Positions 8,424 to 16,818 of a stretch of 39,171 nt of DNA are shown here, one piece after another (within the stretch, counting starts at the first letter, position 1; every line of letters starts with the position of its first letter). Source of the DNA: Proteobacteria bacterium SG_bin5 (GTDB lineage Bacteria > Pseudomonadota > Alphaproteobacteria > Sphingomonadales > Sphingomonadaceae). The translations under genes were made by a program, and so were the position numbers. The DNA lies in contig LWDI01000004.1 in assembly GCA_002083475.1 (NCBI GenBank), positions 1 to 39,171 of the forward strand, in the 5' to 3' direction. The notes under the pieces are model-generated. The model did no database searches. It saw only the letters and a program-made list of their open reading frames with translations, and had not been told where the DNA came from.

Positions 8424-10897
8424 GCGACCGCCCGCGCGCCTTGTGCGAGCAGCTGTTCGACGATCATCAGCCCGACGTCGTTCTGCCACAGCCACAGGCC
8501 GTTCGCCTGCCCGCGAAAACTCGCCTCGCCGCCGAGCTTGCCCCAGGGCACGAAGCCGGCGGCGAGCCCGATGCCGAACACGCCCGGCACCGGCTGCCCG
8601 TCGGCCGCGATCACCCGGCAGTGACGATCGACCAGCGTGCCGCCCGCTTCGGCAGCGAGCCGGATCGGGCGCGCGCCATAATCGAACAGGGGCAGCGCGC
8701 GCGGGCGATAGCCGAGCGCGCCGATCACCACATCGGCCTCGCGCACCAGCTGCTGCGCGCCCGCTTCGTCTTGATCGATGCGGTGGAGCCGCACGCGCGG
8801 ATCGGGCGCGCGGCCGTTGACGCCGAGCATCCGCAGCACCAACTCGCGCGCCTCCAGCCGGAAGCCGGCGAGGCGATAGACGAAGCCCGAGACCGGGCAA
8901 ATATCCTCCGGCCCGAAATCGGTGAAGCCGTCGTCATGCGCGGCTTGGGCGCTGGGGTAGAAGGGGCGCAACGGGCGGCGGTGGAGCAAGCCGATCGCCC
9001 CCGCGCCGAAGGGGAGCGCGGGGATCGTCTTGAGCAACAGCGCGACGGTCGCGAGCGCGCTGGTCGAGCCGCCGACCACCACCACCTTGGGCGCGCGCTT
9101 CCCCGCCAGCCGATCGACGAGCTTGGCCATGCCGCCGAGCGCCAGCACCTCGTCCGACCGCATCAACCGCTCGCCCGCCAGCACGGCGAGCGGCGCGCCG
9201 GCGACCCGCGCGCGCGCGATCGGCGCGATCGGTTGATGGCCGCCGGTCGCGAGCACCAGCGTATCGGTCAGCTGCTCGAATTCGCGGCCCGTCGCGCGCG
9301 CGCGCAGCCGCACCCGCCACGGCCCCTCGGGGGTGCGCTCGGCGCCGAGCACCTCATGCCCGGTGAGCACCGCCCCGCCCTCGCGCGTCACCAGCTCGGC
9401 GAGTCGCTCGCCCGTCACCCGCAAAAGCGGCCCGGCATCGACCAGGGGCACGCCGAGCGCGTCGCTGAAATGGGCGACGGTGCGCGCCGCCGGATGATCG
9501 GCGAGTGCGGCGAGTTCGGGGACGGGATTGTCCTTCACCGCCGTCAGGAAAGTCTGCGCGCTGCTGTCCGAGGTGATCGCATAATCGCCGAGCCGGCCGC
9601 GCCCGACGACGTCGTCACGCTCGACCAGAATCAGCCCTTCGGCGAGCTCGGGGAGCAGCCCGGCCTTGGCGGCGGCGGTGAGCACCGCCGTCCCCGCCGG
9701 CCCCGCGCCGACGATCATCGTCTTGGCGACCGCGAAGCGCCGCGCGCGCGCCGGAAGGGCCGTGACCTTGGGCTTCGCGGTGCAGGCGGCGCGGAGGCGC
9801 GCGGCGATTACCCGCGCGTCGTCGGCGGTCATCGCGTCGGTGATCGGCAGCGAGACGACGCGCGCCGCGATTCGATCGGCGACCGGGGTCGGCTCGATCA
9901 GCGCCGAGGCCTTGAAAAAGGGCTGTTCGGCGAGATGGGGGCTGAAATAATGCCCGGCCTGCACCCCCGCCTCGGCGAGCGCGGCGAGCACCAACGGGCG
10001 GCGGCGCGCGGCCTCTTCGGGGAGCAGCACCGGCATGAATTGCTGCGCGCGGCGCGCGCCTCGGGGCGCTTGCAGGGTGAAATCGGCGAGCTCTTCGCGA
10101 TACGCCGCCTCGATCGCGGCGCGGTTCTCGGCGACCGCCTCGAACTCGGCGAGCTTCAGCCGCGCGGCGAGCGCGAGCAGTTCGGGGAGTTTCGCGTTCA
10201 ACCCCGGCATCGCCGCGCTGCGGCCGCCTTCGAAACCGAAATTGGCCATCGCCCGCAAGCGCTCGATCAGCGCGACGTTGCCCGAATGGACGAGCCCCCC
10301 TTCGGCCACCGCGAAGGTCTTGGTCGCGTGCATCGAATGGACGACCGCGAAGGGCGCGTCGGCGCCAAAGCCTTGGCCCGCCGCATCGAGCGTGCCGAGC
10401 GAGGCGGCGGCGTCGATCACCACGCCGATATTGCGGCGCTGGGGCGCGGCATAGCGCGTCAGGTCGATCGCCGCGCCGAAAGTGGCATAGGGCACCACCA
10501 CCGCGATGCGGCTGCCATGGCGCGCGATCAGCCGTTCTTCCTCGGCGGCGCTCGCGGTCCAGTCCTCGGGGTCGATGTCGCAGATCAAGGGCGTGAGCCC
10601 CGCCCAGAGCGCGGCATGGGCGGTGGCGGCGAAGGTGAAGCTCGGCATCAGCGCGAGCGCGCCGGGCTCGGGGAGCCAGCCCGCTGCCTGGCGGATCGCG
10701 ATCATCAGCCCGAGCGTGGCATTGGCGACCGCGAGCGTCGCGCCGCGCCCGCCGAACAGCCGCGCGGTCGCCTCGGCCTCGAACGCGCGCAGCTCGGGGC
10801 CGTTGTTGCTGAACTGCCCCGACGCCTCGAGCCGTTCGAGCGCGTCGCGATGCGCGCTCAGCCGGGGTGGGCGCGGGGCGATGAGCGGGTAGCGCAT
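8420..10897 (-). CDS. Fusion: DegT/StrS-type aminotransferase + two-dinucleotide-domain flavoprotein
   Basis: An 825-residue protein with two complete enzymes. Residues about 1-380 are a DegT/DnrJ/EryC1/StrS PLP aminotransferase, the family that aminates keto-sugars on nucleotide carriers. The PLP-binding Asp is at 162 (VIDAAASLG) and the Schiff-base Lys at 193 (SMHATKTFAVAEGG). Residues about 390-825 are an FAD/NAD(P) oxidoreductase: GAGPAG at 397-402, the typical ATGGHQP near 550, and a second nucleotide site at VVVVGGSTSA near 606. The fold resembles lysine/ornithine N-hydroxylases and other class B flavoproteins. The join is not a sequencing artefact at a stop, since one frame runs throughout. 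AGGAGGAGAC directly precedes the ATG. It is coupled to the downstream glycosyltransferase. Substrate and product are unknown; formation and oxidation of an amino-sugar or amino-acid intermediate is inference. Confidence 0.85.
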   Translation of the reverse strand: MRYPLIAPRPPRLSAHRDALERLEASGQFSNNGPELRAFEAEATARLFGGRGATLAVANATLGLMIAIRQAAGWLPEPGALALMPSFTFAATAHAALWAGLTPLICDIDPEDWTASAAEEERLIARHGSRIAVVVPYATFGAAIDLTRYAAPQRRNIGVVIDAAASLGTLDAAGQGFGADAPFAVVHSMHATKTFAVAEGGLVHSGNVALIERLRAMANFGFEGGRSAAMPGLNAKLPELLALAARLKLAEFEAVAENRAAIEAAYREELADFTLQAPRGARRAQQFMPVLLPEEAARRRPLVLAALAEAGVQAGHYFSPHLAEQPFFKASALIEPTPVADRIAARVVSLPITDAMTADDARVIAARLRAACTAKPKVTALPARARRFAVAKTMIVGAGPAGTAVLTAAAKAGLLPELAEGLILVERDDVVGRGRLGDYAITSDSSAQTFLTAVKDNPVPELAALADHPAARTVAHFSDALGVPLVDAGPLLRVTGERLAELVTREGGAVLTGHEVLGAERTPEGPWRVRLRARATGREFEQLTDTLVLATGGHQPIAPIARARVAGAPLAVLAGERLMRSDEVLALGGMAKLVDRLAGKRAPKVVVVGGSTSALATVALLLKTIPALPFGAGAIGLLHRRPLRPFYPSAQAAHDDGFTDFGPEDICPVSGFVYRLAGFRLEARELVLRMLGVNGRAPDPRVRLHRIDQDEAGAQQLVREADVVIGALGYRPRALPLFDYGARPIRLAAEAGGTLVDRHCRVIAADGQPVPGVFGIGLAAGFVPWGKLGGEASFRGQANGLWLWQNDVGLMIVEQLLAQGARAVA

Positions 10898-11021
10898 GTC
10901 TCCTCCTGGGGCGGAGGCTTAGGCGAGCGGGGGCTAAGATCGGGTTAGTTGGGGTCCGGTAATTTTCGTTCGCCTGGCGGTGCGACGGGGGTTGGCTTCG
11001 GCGGTCGCGCGCGAGCCATGG

Positions 11022-11250
11022 GGTTCGCGCGGAGGCGCGGAGATCGCGGAGGGAGGACGCCGAGCAGAGACGTGTTTGACCTTTCCAGCGTCGCCCCAGC
11101 GAAAGCTGGGGCCTTGAGCAACCGGAGCGCGCCGGTTCGTAAAGGCCCCAGCTTTCGCTGGGGCGACGCTCTCTGGGCGGATGGTCAAACGTTCCAGCAG
11201 GCCGCGAACGCGGCCCCTCCGCGCCTCCGCGCCTCCGCGCGAACCAAAAC
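11022..11250. repeat. Composite repeat: REP hairpin doublet with outer GGAG-rich arms (second copy)
   Basis: This fills most of the 365-base gap between two leftward genes. Inner inverted units at 11087-11116 and 11141-11170 form CCCCAGC-GAAA-GCTGGGG hairpins. Around them are TTTGACC (about 11075) and GGTCAAAC (about 11183). The outer arms are GCGCGGAGGCGCGGAG (about 11027-11042) and CTCCGCGCCTCCGCGCGAAC (about 11225-11244). The organisation matches 1339-1535. No gene is visible in this gap. Confidence 0.8.
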
Positions 11251-11262
11251 CGCGCGCGAACC

Positions 11263-12357
11263 CTAAAGCTCGATCTTGGCCCCCGACGGCGCCCCCGCCT
11301 CGCTCGGCCCGGGCGGGCCGGGTTCGATCCAGGCCGCATGCGCGTGGCAATGCGCGATGATCTCGCGCGCCGCCGCGCCCGGCCACACCCGCACCGAGAG
11401 CAGCATTTGCGCGAACGCCCGATTGGGCTCCATCGCCACCCAGGCGAGCGGGCGCTCGCCGCTCGCCCGCGCCCCCGCCGCCGCCATCGCCGCGCGGACG
11501 CGATCGGCGACCGCCTCGGGCAGATATTGCCAAACGACCGAATGCATCAGCACCCGCGTCACCCCCGCTTCCTGCGGCTCGGCGAGCCGCGCTTCGAGCC
11601 AATCGGCGGCGTCGGCGCGCGCCAGGTCGACGGGTCGCGCGCGCAGCATCGCGATCGCGCGTTCGAGCCGCGCCAGCCGCTCGGGCGTCTCCGGCCAGAC
11701 ATAGGCGGCGAGCCGCGCCGCGACCGCCGGATCGGTCACGTCGAGCGGGTTGACGTCGCAGCCCCGGGTCGAGACGATCTCGAACGGCGCGATCTCGGGC
11801 GGGGGGCCGCGCCATTCGGGGGTGATCGTCACCGGGCTTTCCTCGGGCCCCAGCGCCACCCCGCCGAGCACGAAGCGATAGCGATCGATCTGCAGATTGA
11901 GCCCGCCGCTCGAGCCGATCTCGAGCACCTCCAAGCGCGGCGTCGCGCGCGCGGCGACGGCGGCGAGCCCGAGGATCAGCGCCGCCGAGCGCCCGGGCTC
12001 GTTGGTCTGCGGCGGCCCGTCGAGCCAGGGGTCGAGCGCGGCGTGATGCTCGGCGCACACGCGGTCGAGCACGCCCGCGATCGCCTCGGGCGCGGTCACG
12101 TCGCCCGCGAACACCGCCGCCAATCCGGCATCCGCCCCGGCGCGGACCAGCGCGTGCAGCCCGCCGATGAAGCGCAAGGGCAGCGCGTCCTTCGTTGGCT
12201 CGCCCGACCAATCGAGCAGGCGGCGGCCGATCGCGTGGTCGCGCGTCAAGCCATCGGCGATCGCGGTGCACAGCCGCGCATAGATCGGCGCGTCCATCGT
12301 GCGGCAATAATGTTCCTGGATGCGGAAGGCGCCCCGGACATTGGCTTCGCTGGTCAT
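11263..12357 (-). CDS. DUF2332 family protein
   Basis: A 364-residue protein that I recognise as DUF2332, a family of unknown biochemical function common in Alphaproteobacteria and Actinobacteria. Visible landmarks are an N-terminal helical region beginning FRIQEHYCRTMDAP, the glycine-rich LEIGSSGGLNL near residue 150 (reminiscent of a methyltransferase SAM loop), and the late motif LMHSVVWQYLP near 275 followed by LAWVAMEPN. The ATG at 12357 has CAGGAGA upstream and fits the family start. No signal peptide or membrane segment is apparent. It diverges from hisG with 64 bases between starts, and nothing in the context indicates its substrate. Confidence 0.85.
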   Translation of the reverse strand: MTSEANVRGAFRIQEHYCRTMDAPIYARLCTAIADGLTRDHAIGRRLLDWSGEPTKDALPLRFIGGLHALVRAGADAGLAAVFAGDVTAPEAIAGVLDRVCAEHHAALDPWLDGPPQTNEPGRSAALILGLAAVAARATPRLEVLEIGSSGGLNLQIDRYRFVLGGVALGPEESPVTITPEWRGPPPEIAPFEIVSTRGCDVNPLDVTDPAVAARLAAYVWPETPERLARLERAIAMLRARPVDLARADAADWLEARLAEPQEAGVTRVLMHSVVWQYLPEAVADRVRAAMAAAGARASGERPLAWVAMEPNRAFAQMLLSVRVWPGAAAREIIAHCHAHAAWIEPGPPGPSEAGAPSGAKIEL

Positions 12358-12421
12358 CGCGCGTCTCCTGGCCGACGCCAGCTTGCACCGGGCGGAGCGC
12401 GCAAGTAAAGCGCCGCGTCCC

Positions 12422-13069
12422 ATGGCCGAGCCGCTGATCCTCGCCGTCCCCAAGGGCCGCATCCTGGCGGAGGCGGTGCCCTTGCTCGCGCGCGCCGGGA
12501 TCGAGCCCGAACCCGCCTTCGCCGACGAGGCCGCGCGCGCGCTGCGCTTCAAGACCAACCAGCCGGGGATCGAGCTGATCCGCGTGCGCGCGTTCGACGT
12601 CGCCACCTTCGTCGCGCACGGCGCCGCGCAAATCGGCATCGTCGGCTCCGACGTATTGCTCGAATTCGCTTATCCCGAGCTTTACGCGCCGGTCGATCTC
12701 GGCATCGGCCATTGCCGGCTGTCGGTCGCCGAGCCCGCCGCGCTCGCCGAAACCGACGATCCGCGCGGCTGGAGCCATGTACGGATCGCGACCAAATATC
12801 CGCACGTCACCAAAACGCATTTCGCGGGGCGCGGCGTGCAGGCCGAATGCGTGAAGTTGAACGGCGCGATGGAGCTGGCGCCGTTGCTCGGCCTCGCGCC
12901 GCGCATCGTCGATCTGGTGAGTTCGGGGCGCACGCTCAAGGAAAATGGCTTGGTCGAGGTGGAGGTGATCGCCGAGGTCACCAGCCGCCTGATCGTCAAC
13001 CGCGCCGCGTTCAAGACGCGCGCCGAGCTGGTGCCGCTGGTCGAGGCGTTTCGCGGGGCGGTGGGGTGA
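12422..13069 (+). CDS. hisG: ATP phosphoribosyltransferase catalytic subunit, short form
   Basis: HisG joins ATP and PRPP, the first committed step of histidine synthesis. The 215-residue product has the N-terminal motif ILAVPKGRIL and the PRPP-binding stretch LVSSGRTLKENGL near residue 165. It stops before the C-terminal regulatory (ACT-like) domain of the ~300-residue long form. By family knowledge the short form works with HisZ, a HisRS-like subunit; no hisZ is present in this window. The ATG at 12422 is the family start; an upstream in-frame start would overlap the divergent gene. The ribosome-binding site is weak. hisD follows after a repeat element, and the two are probably co-transcribed. 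Confidence 0.95.
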   Translation: MAEPLILAVPKGRILAEAVPLLARAGIEPEPAFADEAARALRFKTNQPGIELIRVRAFDVATFVAHGAAQIGIVGSDVLLEFAYPELYAPVDLGIGHCRLSVAEPAALAETDDPRGWSHVRIATKYPHVTKTHFAGRGVQAECVKLNGAMELAPLLGLAPRIVDLVSSGRTLKENGLVEVEVIAEVTSRLIVNRAAFKTRAELVPLVEAFRGAVG

Positions 13070-13083
13070 GGCTGGCGCGGCCC

Positions 13084-13222
13084 GATCCTCCCCAGGCTTG
13101 CCTGGGGAGGGGGACCGTGCGCAGCACGGTGGAGGGGCAAGCGACGGTCGCGGCCGGGACGGCCCCTCCACCATTTGCCTTGCGGCAAATGGTCCCCCTC
13201 CCCAAGCAAGCTTGGGGAGGAT
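13084..13222. repeat. Inverted repeat element between hisG and hisD
   Basis: Two facing arms, each with two hairpins. The left arm (13084-13137) holds CTCCCCAGGC/GCCTGGGGAG and CCGTGC/GCACGG stems. The right arm (about 13163-13222) holds CCATTTGCC/GGCAAATGG and CCCCAAGC/GCTTGGGG stems. The joining sequences GGGGGACC and GGTGGAGGGG occur as complements in the other arm. A related copy lies at 14551-14743. It fills nearly all of the 167-base hisG-hisD spacer, so it could be transcribed within the operon. Confidence 0.8.
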
Positions 13223-13236
13223 TTTAGAGGAACGCG

Positions 13237-14526
13237 ATGCTCCACCTAACCACCACCGACCCCGATTTCCCCGCCCGCTTCGCCGCGCTGGTCGGCGCGC
13301 GGCGCGAGGCCGACGCGGACGTCTCGCGCGACGTCGCCGCGATCATCGCGCGCGTCCGCGCCGAGGGCGACGCCGCGCTCCGCGCGCTCACCCGCCAGTT
13401 CGACGGGCATGATCTCGACGAAAGCGGCTGGCGGATCGAGCCCGCCGCGTGGCGCGCGGCCTATCAGGGCCTCGCCCCCGATTTGCGCGCGGCGCTCGAT
13501 CTCGCGGCCGCGCGCATCCGCGCTTATCACGCGCGCCAGCGGCCCGAGGACGCGACCTATGAGGAAGCCGGCATCCGGCTCGGCGCGCGCTGGCGCCCGG
13601 TCGACGCGGCGGGCGTCTATGTCCCCGGCGGGCGCGCGGCTTATCCCAGTTCGGTGCTGATGAACGCGCTCCCCGCCAAGGTGGCGGGGGTCGAGCGGCT
13701 GGTGATGGTGACCCCCACCCCGCGCGGCGCGGTCAACCCGCTGGTGCTCGCCGCCGCGCATGTCGCCGGCGTCGACGAATTGTGGCGCGTCGGCGGCGCG
13801 CAGGCGATCGCCGCGCTCGCCTTCGGCACCGATCGCATCGCGCCGGTCGACGTGATCACCGGCCCGGGCAACGCCTGGGTGGCCGAGGCCAAGCGCCAGC
13901 TTTACGGCGTGGTCGGGATCGACATGGTCGCGGGGCCGAGCGAGATCGTCGTGGTGGCGGACGGCGCCAACGACCCGGTGCTCACCGCCGCCGATCTGCT
14001 GAGCCAGGCCGAGCATGACCCGACCAGCCAATCGATCCTGTTCACCGACGATGCCGGTTTCGCGCAAGCCGTCGCCGCCGAGGTCGAGGCGCATCTGGCG
14101 ACGCTCGCGACGCAAGCGGTCGCGCGCGCTTCGTGGGAGGCTCATGGCGCGATCATCGTCGCGCCGCTCGACGCGGTGCCGCCGCTCATCGACGCGCTCG
14201 CGCCCGAACATCTCCAGCTGGCGGTCGAAGACCCGCGGGCGCTGTTCGATCGGGTGCGCCACGCCGGCTCGGTGTTCCTGGGCCGCCACACGCCCGAGGC
14301 GATCGGCGATTATGTCGCGGGGCCCAACCATGTGCTGCCCACCGGCCGCCGCGCGCGCTTTTCGAGCGGGCTGTCGGTGCTCGATTTCATGAAGCGCACG
14401 AGCTTTCTGGCGCTGGAGCGCACGGGGCTCGCCGAGATCGGCCCGGCGGCGGTGGCACTGGCGGAAGCCGAGGGGCTGCCCGCGCACGCGCGCTCGGTGG
14501 CGCTGCGGCTGAACCGGCGGGATTAG
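13237..14526 (+). CDS. hisD: Histidinol dehydrogenase
   Basis: HisD oxidises L-histidinol to L-histidine in two NAD-dependent steps and is a zinc enzyme of the cytoplasm. The 429-residue product covers the full family length. Visible signatures are the substrate region PVDAAGVYVPGGRAAYPSS, the NAD-binding ITGPGNAWVAEAKRQL, IDMVAGPSEIVVVAD, the zinc ligand segment LSQAEHDP, and HTPEAIGDYVAGPNHVLPT with conserved His residues. AGAGGAA lies upstream of the ATG. It follows hisG on the same strand, which fits a histidine operon. The next his genes are not downstream here; a long repeat-filled gap follows. Confidence 0.97.
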   Translation: MLHLTTTDPDFPARFAALVGARREADADVSRDVAAIIARVRAEGDAALRALTRQFDGHDLDESGWRIEPAAWRAAYQGLAPDLRAALDLAAARIRAYHARQRPEDATYEEAGIRLGARWRPVDAAGVYVPGGRAAYPSSVLMNALPAKVAGVERLVMVTPTPRGAVNPLVLAAAHVAGVDELWRVGGAQAIAALAFGTDRIAPVDVITGPGNAWVAEAKRQLYGVVGIDMVAGPSEIVVVADGANDPVLTAADLLSQAEHDPTSQSILFTDDAGFAQAVAAEVEAHLATLATQAVARASWEAHGAIIVAPLDAVPPLIDALAPEHLQLAVEDPRALFDRVRHAGSVFLGRHTPEAIGDYVAGPNHVLPTGRRARFSSGLSVLDFMKRTSFLALERTGLAEIGPAAVALAEAEGLPAHARSVALRLNRRD

Positions 14527-14550
14527 AGCCGCTTGCGATTGAACCGGTTC

Positions 14551-14743
14551 GCTCCTCCCCTGAAAGGGGAGGGGGACCGCGCGAAGCGCGGTGGAGGGGT
14601 GCCCCCGGCAGTTCGAGGGCGATACCCCTCCACCATTCGCTGCGCGACCACCGGCTTGCTTCGCAAGCCGGGCTCCGGCGGATCACCTGCCCCCGGCAGG
14701 TGATTTGCCCGCCTACGCCCCCCTCCCCCTATGGGGGAGGAGC
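14551..14743. repeat. Inverted repeat element after hisD (related to 13084-13222)
   Basis: The left arm (14551-14600) has a CTCCCCT-GAAA-GGGGAG hairpin, then GGGGGACC and a CCGCGC/GCGCGG stem ending GGTGGAGGGG. The right arm begins CCCCTCCACC near 14625, passes a CCGGCTTGC/GCAAGCCGG hairpin (about 14652-14671), and ends with CTCCCCC/GGGGGAG at about 14722-14739. This copy and the following hairpins fill the 521-base hisD to acyl-CoA synthetase gap. No gene was found in that gap. Confidence 0.75.
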
Positions 14744-14812
14744 TTTCTCCGTCGAGCCATTTATTCCGTGTGATCGCAAACAGCTTTAGTCGCGCTACCC
14801 ATCGACAAATTG

Positions 14813-15027
14813 CCGTCATTCCCGCGAAAGCGGGAATCCCTTCGGGCAGACCGGGCCAATCTCACGCGAAGACGCGAAGACGCGAAGATTCTTTGCGCCT
14901 TCGCGTCTTTGCGTGAGAAATGACGTTGGAGAAATGACACTGGCGCCCAGTCGCCCCAATCCGGCAACCGTCATCGGTCATGCCGCGCGGCGGCGATAGA
15001 GATTCCCGCTTTCGCGGGAATGACGGT
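14813..15027. repeat. REP hairpins in opposite orientation enclosing a long GCGAAGAC hairpin
   Basis: Outer inverted copies at 14813-14840 and 15001-15027 contain TTCCCGC-GAAA-GCGGGAA hairpins followed by GTCAT-type ends. Between them, 14861-14918 forms a stem from CTCACGCGAAGACGCGAAG and its near complement CTTCGCGTCTTTGCGTGAG. The inner arms resemble the outer GGAG-rich arms of the composites at 1339 and 11022, but nested the other way round. It lies in the convergent gap before the leftward acyl-CoA synthetase ends. Confidence 0.8.
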
Positions 15028-15047
15028 GGAACCGGGGGTGGCCGGCG

Positions 15048-16754
15048 CTAAGCCACCGCCCGCTCCGCCCAAAGCGCGCGATAGGTCGCCTTCAGCGCCA
15101 CCTTGTCGATCTTCTCGGTCCCCAGGCGCGGCAGCGGCGCGTCGGCGAGCCAGATTTTCGCCGGCACTTTGAACTTGGCGATCCGCGCTTCCAGAAAATC
15201 GCACAGCGCCTCGGCGTCCATCACCTCGCCCGCGCGGATCAGCACCACCGCGCCGGGCACTTCGCCCAGCCGCTCGTCGGCGAGCCCGAACACCGCGCAT
15301 TCGGCGACCGCCGGGTGCTCGTAAAGCGCCGCCTCGACTTCCTGGCACGAGATATTCTCGCCGCCCCTGATGATGATGTCCTTCTTGCGATCGACGATGA
15401 AGACATAGCCGTCCTCGTCCACATAGCCGATGTCGCCGGTCAGAAAGAAACCGTCGGACGTGAACGCATCGGCGGTCGCCTGCGGGTTGTTCCAATAGCC
15501 TTTGAAGTTGCAGATCGATCGAATCGCGATCTCGCCACGTTCGCCGGTCGGCACCGGGCGCTCGTTGCCGTCGAGAATCGCCAATTCGACGAGCGGCGGC
15601 GAGGGGCGGCCGGTCGAATTGGGCTTGGCGAGATAATTGTCGCGGAAATTGCCGCAGCCCACCCCATTGGTCTCGGTGAGGCCATAGCCGATCAGCGGCT
15701 TGCCGCCGCCCATTTCCTCGTTCAAGCGGCGGACGTGCTCGACCGGGCGCGGCGCCCCGCCGGCGGCGAAATCGGTGACGGTCGACAGATCATAATCGCC
15801 GCGCCGAGGGTGGGTGAGGATTTCGTAGCTCATCAGCGGCACGCCGACGAAATAGGTGATCTTCTCGCGTTCGATCAGCCGCATCGCTTCCTCGGCGTCC
15901 CATTTGGGCATCAGCACCAATTTGCGGCCCATCGCGAAGCTTTGCAGGAACACCGGCACTTCCGCCGTCACATGGAAGAGCGGCACGGTGAGCAGCGTGG
16001 CATGCGCGCTCGGCAGGCCCGCGCCGTCTTGCGTCGCGAGCGCGAGCATGGTGAGCGCGCTCGCGAGATAATTGAACACCGCCTGGGTCACCGCGCGGTG
16101 ATCGCTATAGGCGCCCTTGGAGCGCCCGGTCGAACCGCTGGTGAACAGGATCGTCGCGAGATCGTCCGGCCCCAGCATCGGCAGCGTCGCATCGTCGCGC
16201 CCGCGCGCGATCACCTTGCCGAGCGCCTCGGCGAGCGGCAGCCGGTCGTCGATCGGCACGACTTCGGCATTCACCCCCGCCGCCTCGGCCAGACGCTGGG
16301 CGCGCGGCGCGTCGGCGAAGACGAGCCGGCAATCGACCTCGGCCACCGCCTCGGCCAGCTCGCCCGCCTGCCACCAGCCGTTGAGGAGCGTCGCGACGCC
16401 GCCCGCGATCAGCACGCCCATATAGAGCGCGATCCAGCTCGGCGAGTTGCGCATCGCGATTCCCACCCGATCGCCCTTCGCCACGCCGAAGCCCGCGACC
16501 AACGCGCGCGCGACCTGCTGGGCGATGTCGTGCACCTGGGCGAAGCTCAACCGCTCCTCGCCCGAAACCAGGAAAGTCTTGTCGGCATGTTCGGCGCAGA
16601 AATGGGCGAAATAATAGGGCAAGGCCGGCGGTGCGACGGCGATCGCGGGGTAATCGCGCCCGTCGCGCATCACCTGGGTGAGCGGCATTTGGCCCCCCGG
16701 CGCGGTGAGCGCGGCGAACACCGCGTCCATGCGTTGGTCGAGCACCGTCGGCAT
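15048..16754 (-). CDS. AMP-forming acyl-CoA synthetase (long/medium-chain type)
   Basis: This enzyme activates a carboxylic acid, probably a fatty or aromatic acid, to its CoA thioester through an acyl-adenylate. The 568-residue product has all hallmarks of the ANL superfamily: the ATP-binding loop ILFTSGSTGRSKGA near 202-215, YGLTETNG, the motif TGDIGYVDEDGYVFIVDRKK, the hinge region IIIRGGENISCQEVE, and the C-terminal catalytic Lys region GTEKIDKVALK. No membrane segment is seen. The start is supported by AGAGGAGAG just upstream. The acyl substrate cannot be told from sequence. It is monocistronic and diverges from lgt, with 64 bases between the two starts. Confidence 0.93.
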   Translation of the reverse strand: MPTVLDQRMDAVFAALTAPGGQMPLTQVMRDGRDYPAIAVAPPALPYYFAHFCAEHADKTFLVSGEERLSFAQVHDIAQQVARALVAGFGVAKGDRVGIAMRNSPSWIALYMGVLIAGGVATLLNGWWQAGELAEAVAEVDCRLVFADAPRAQRLAEAAGVNAEVVPIDDRLPLAEALGKVIARGRDDATLPMLGPDDLATILFTSGSTGRSKGAYSDHRAVTQAVFNYLASALTMLALATQDGAGLPSAHATLLTVPLFHVTAEVPVFLQSFAMGRKLVLMPKWDAEEAMRLIEREKITYFVGVPLMSYEILTHPRRGDYDLSTVTDFAAGGAPRPVEHVRRLNEEMGGGKPLIGYGLTETNGVGCGNFRDNYLAKPNSTGRPSPPLVELAILDGNERPVPTGERGEIAIRSICNFKGYWNNPQATADAFTSDGFFLTGDIGYVDEDGYVFIVDRKKDIIIRGGENISCQEVEAALYEHPAVAECAVFGLADERLGEVPGAVVLIRAGEVMDAEALCDFLEARIAKFKVPAKIWLADAPLPRLGTEKIDKVALKATYRALWAERAVA

Positions 16755-16818
16755 AGTCTCTCCTCTTGGTCTTGCGGCCTTGGCCCCTTATGGAGGCGGC
16801 GCAGCCTGGGGAAAAGCC

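Noticed and set aside
8441..10948. An 835-codon plus-strand frame opposite the aminotransferase-flavoprotein fusion.
   Set aside because: Same reason: the minus strand has clear catalytic motifs and a strong ribosome-binding site, and the plus strand has neither.
14527..15047. A possible gene in the 521-base gap after hisD.
   Set aside because: All frames there are made from repeat hairpins and lack start signals and recognisable protein sequence.
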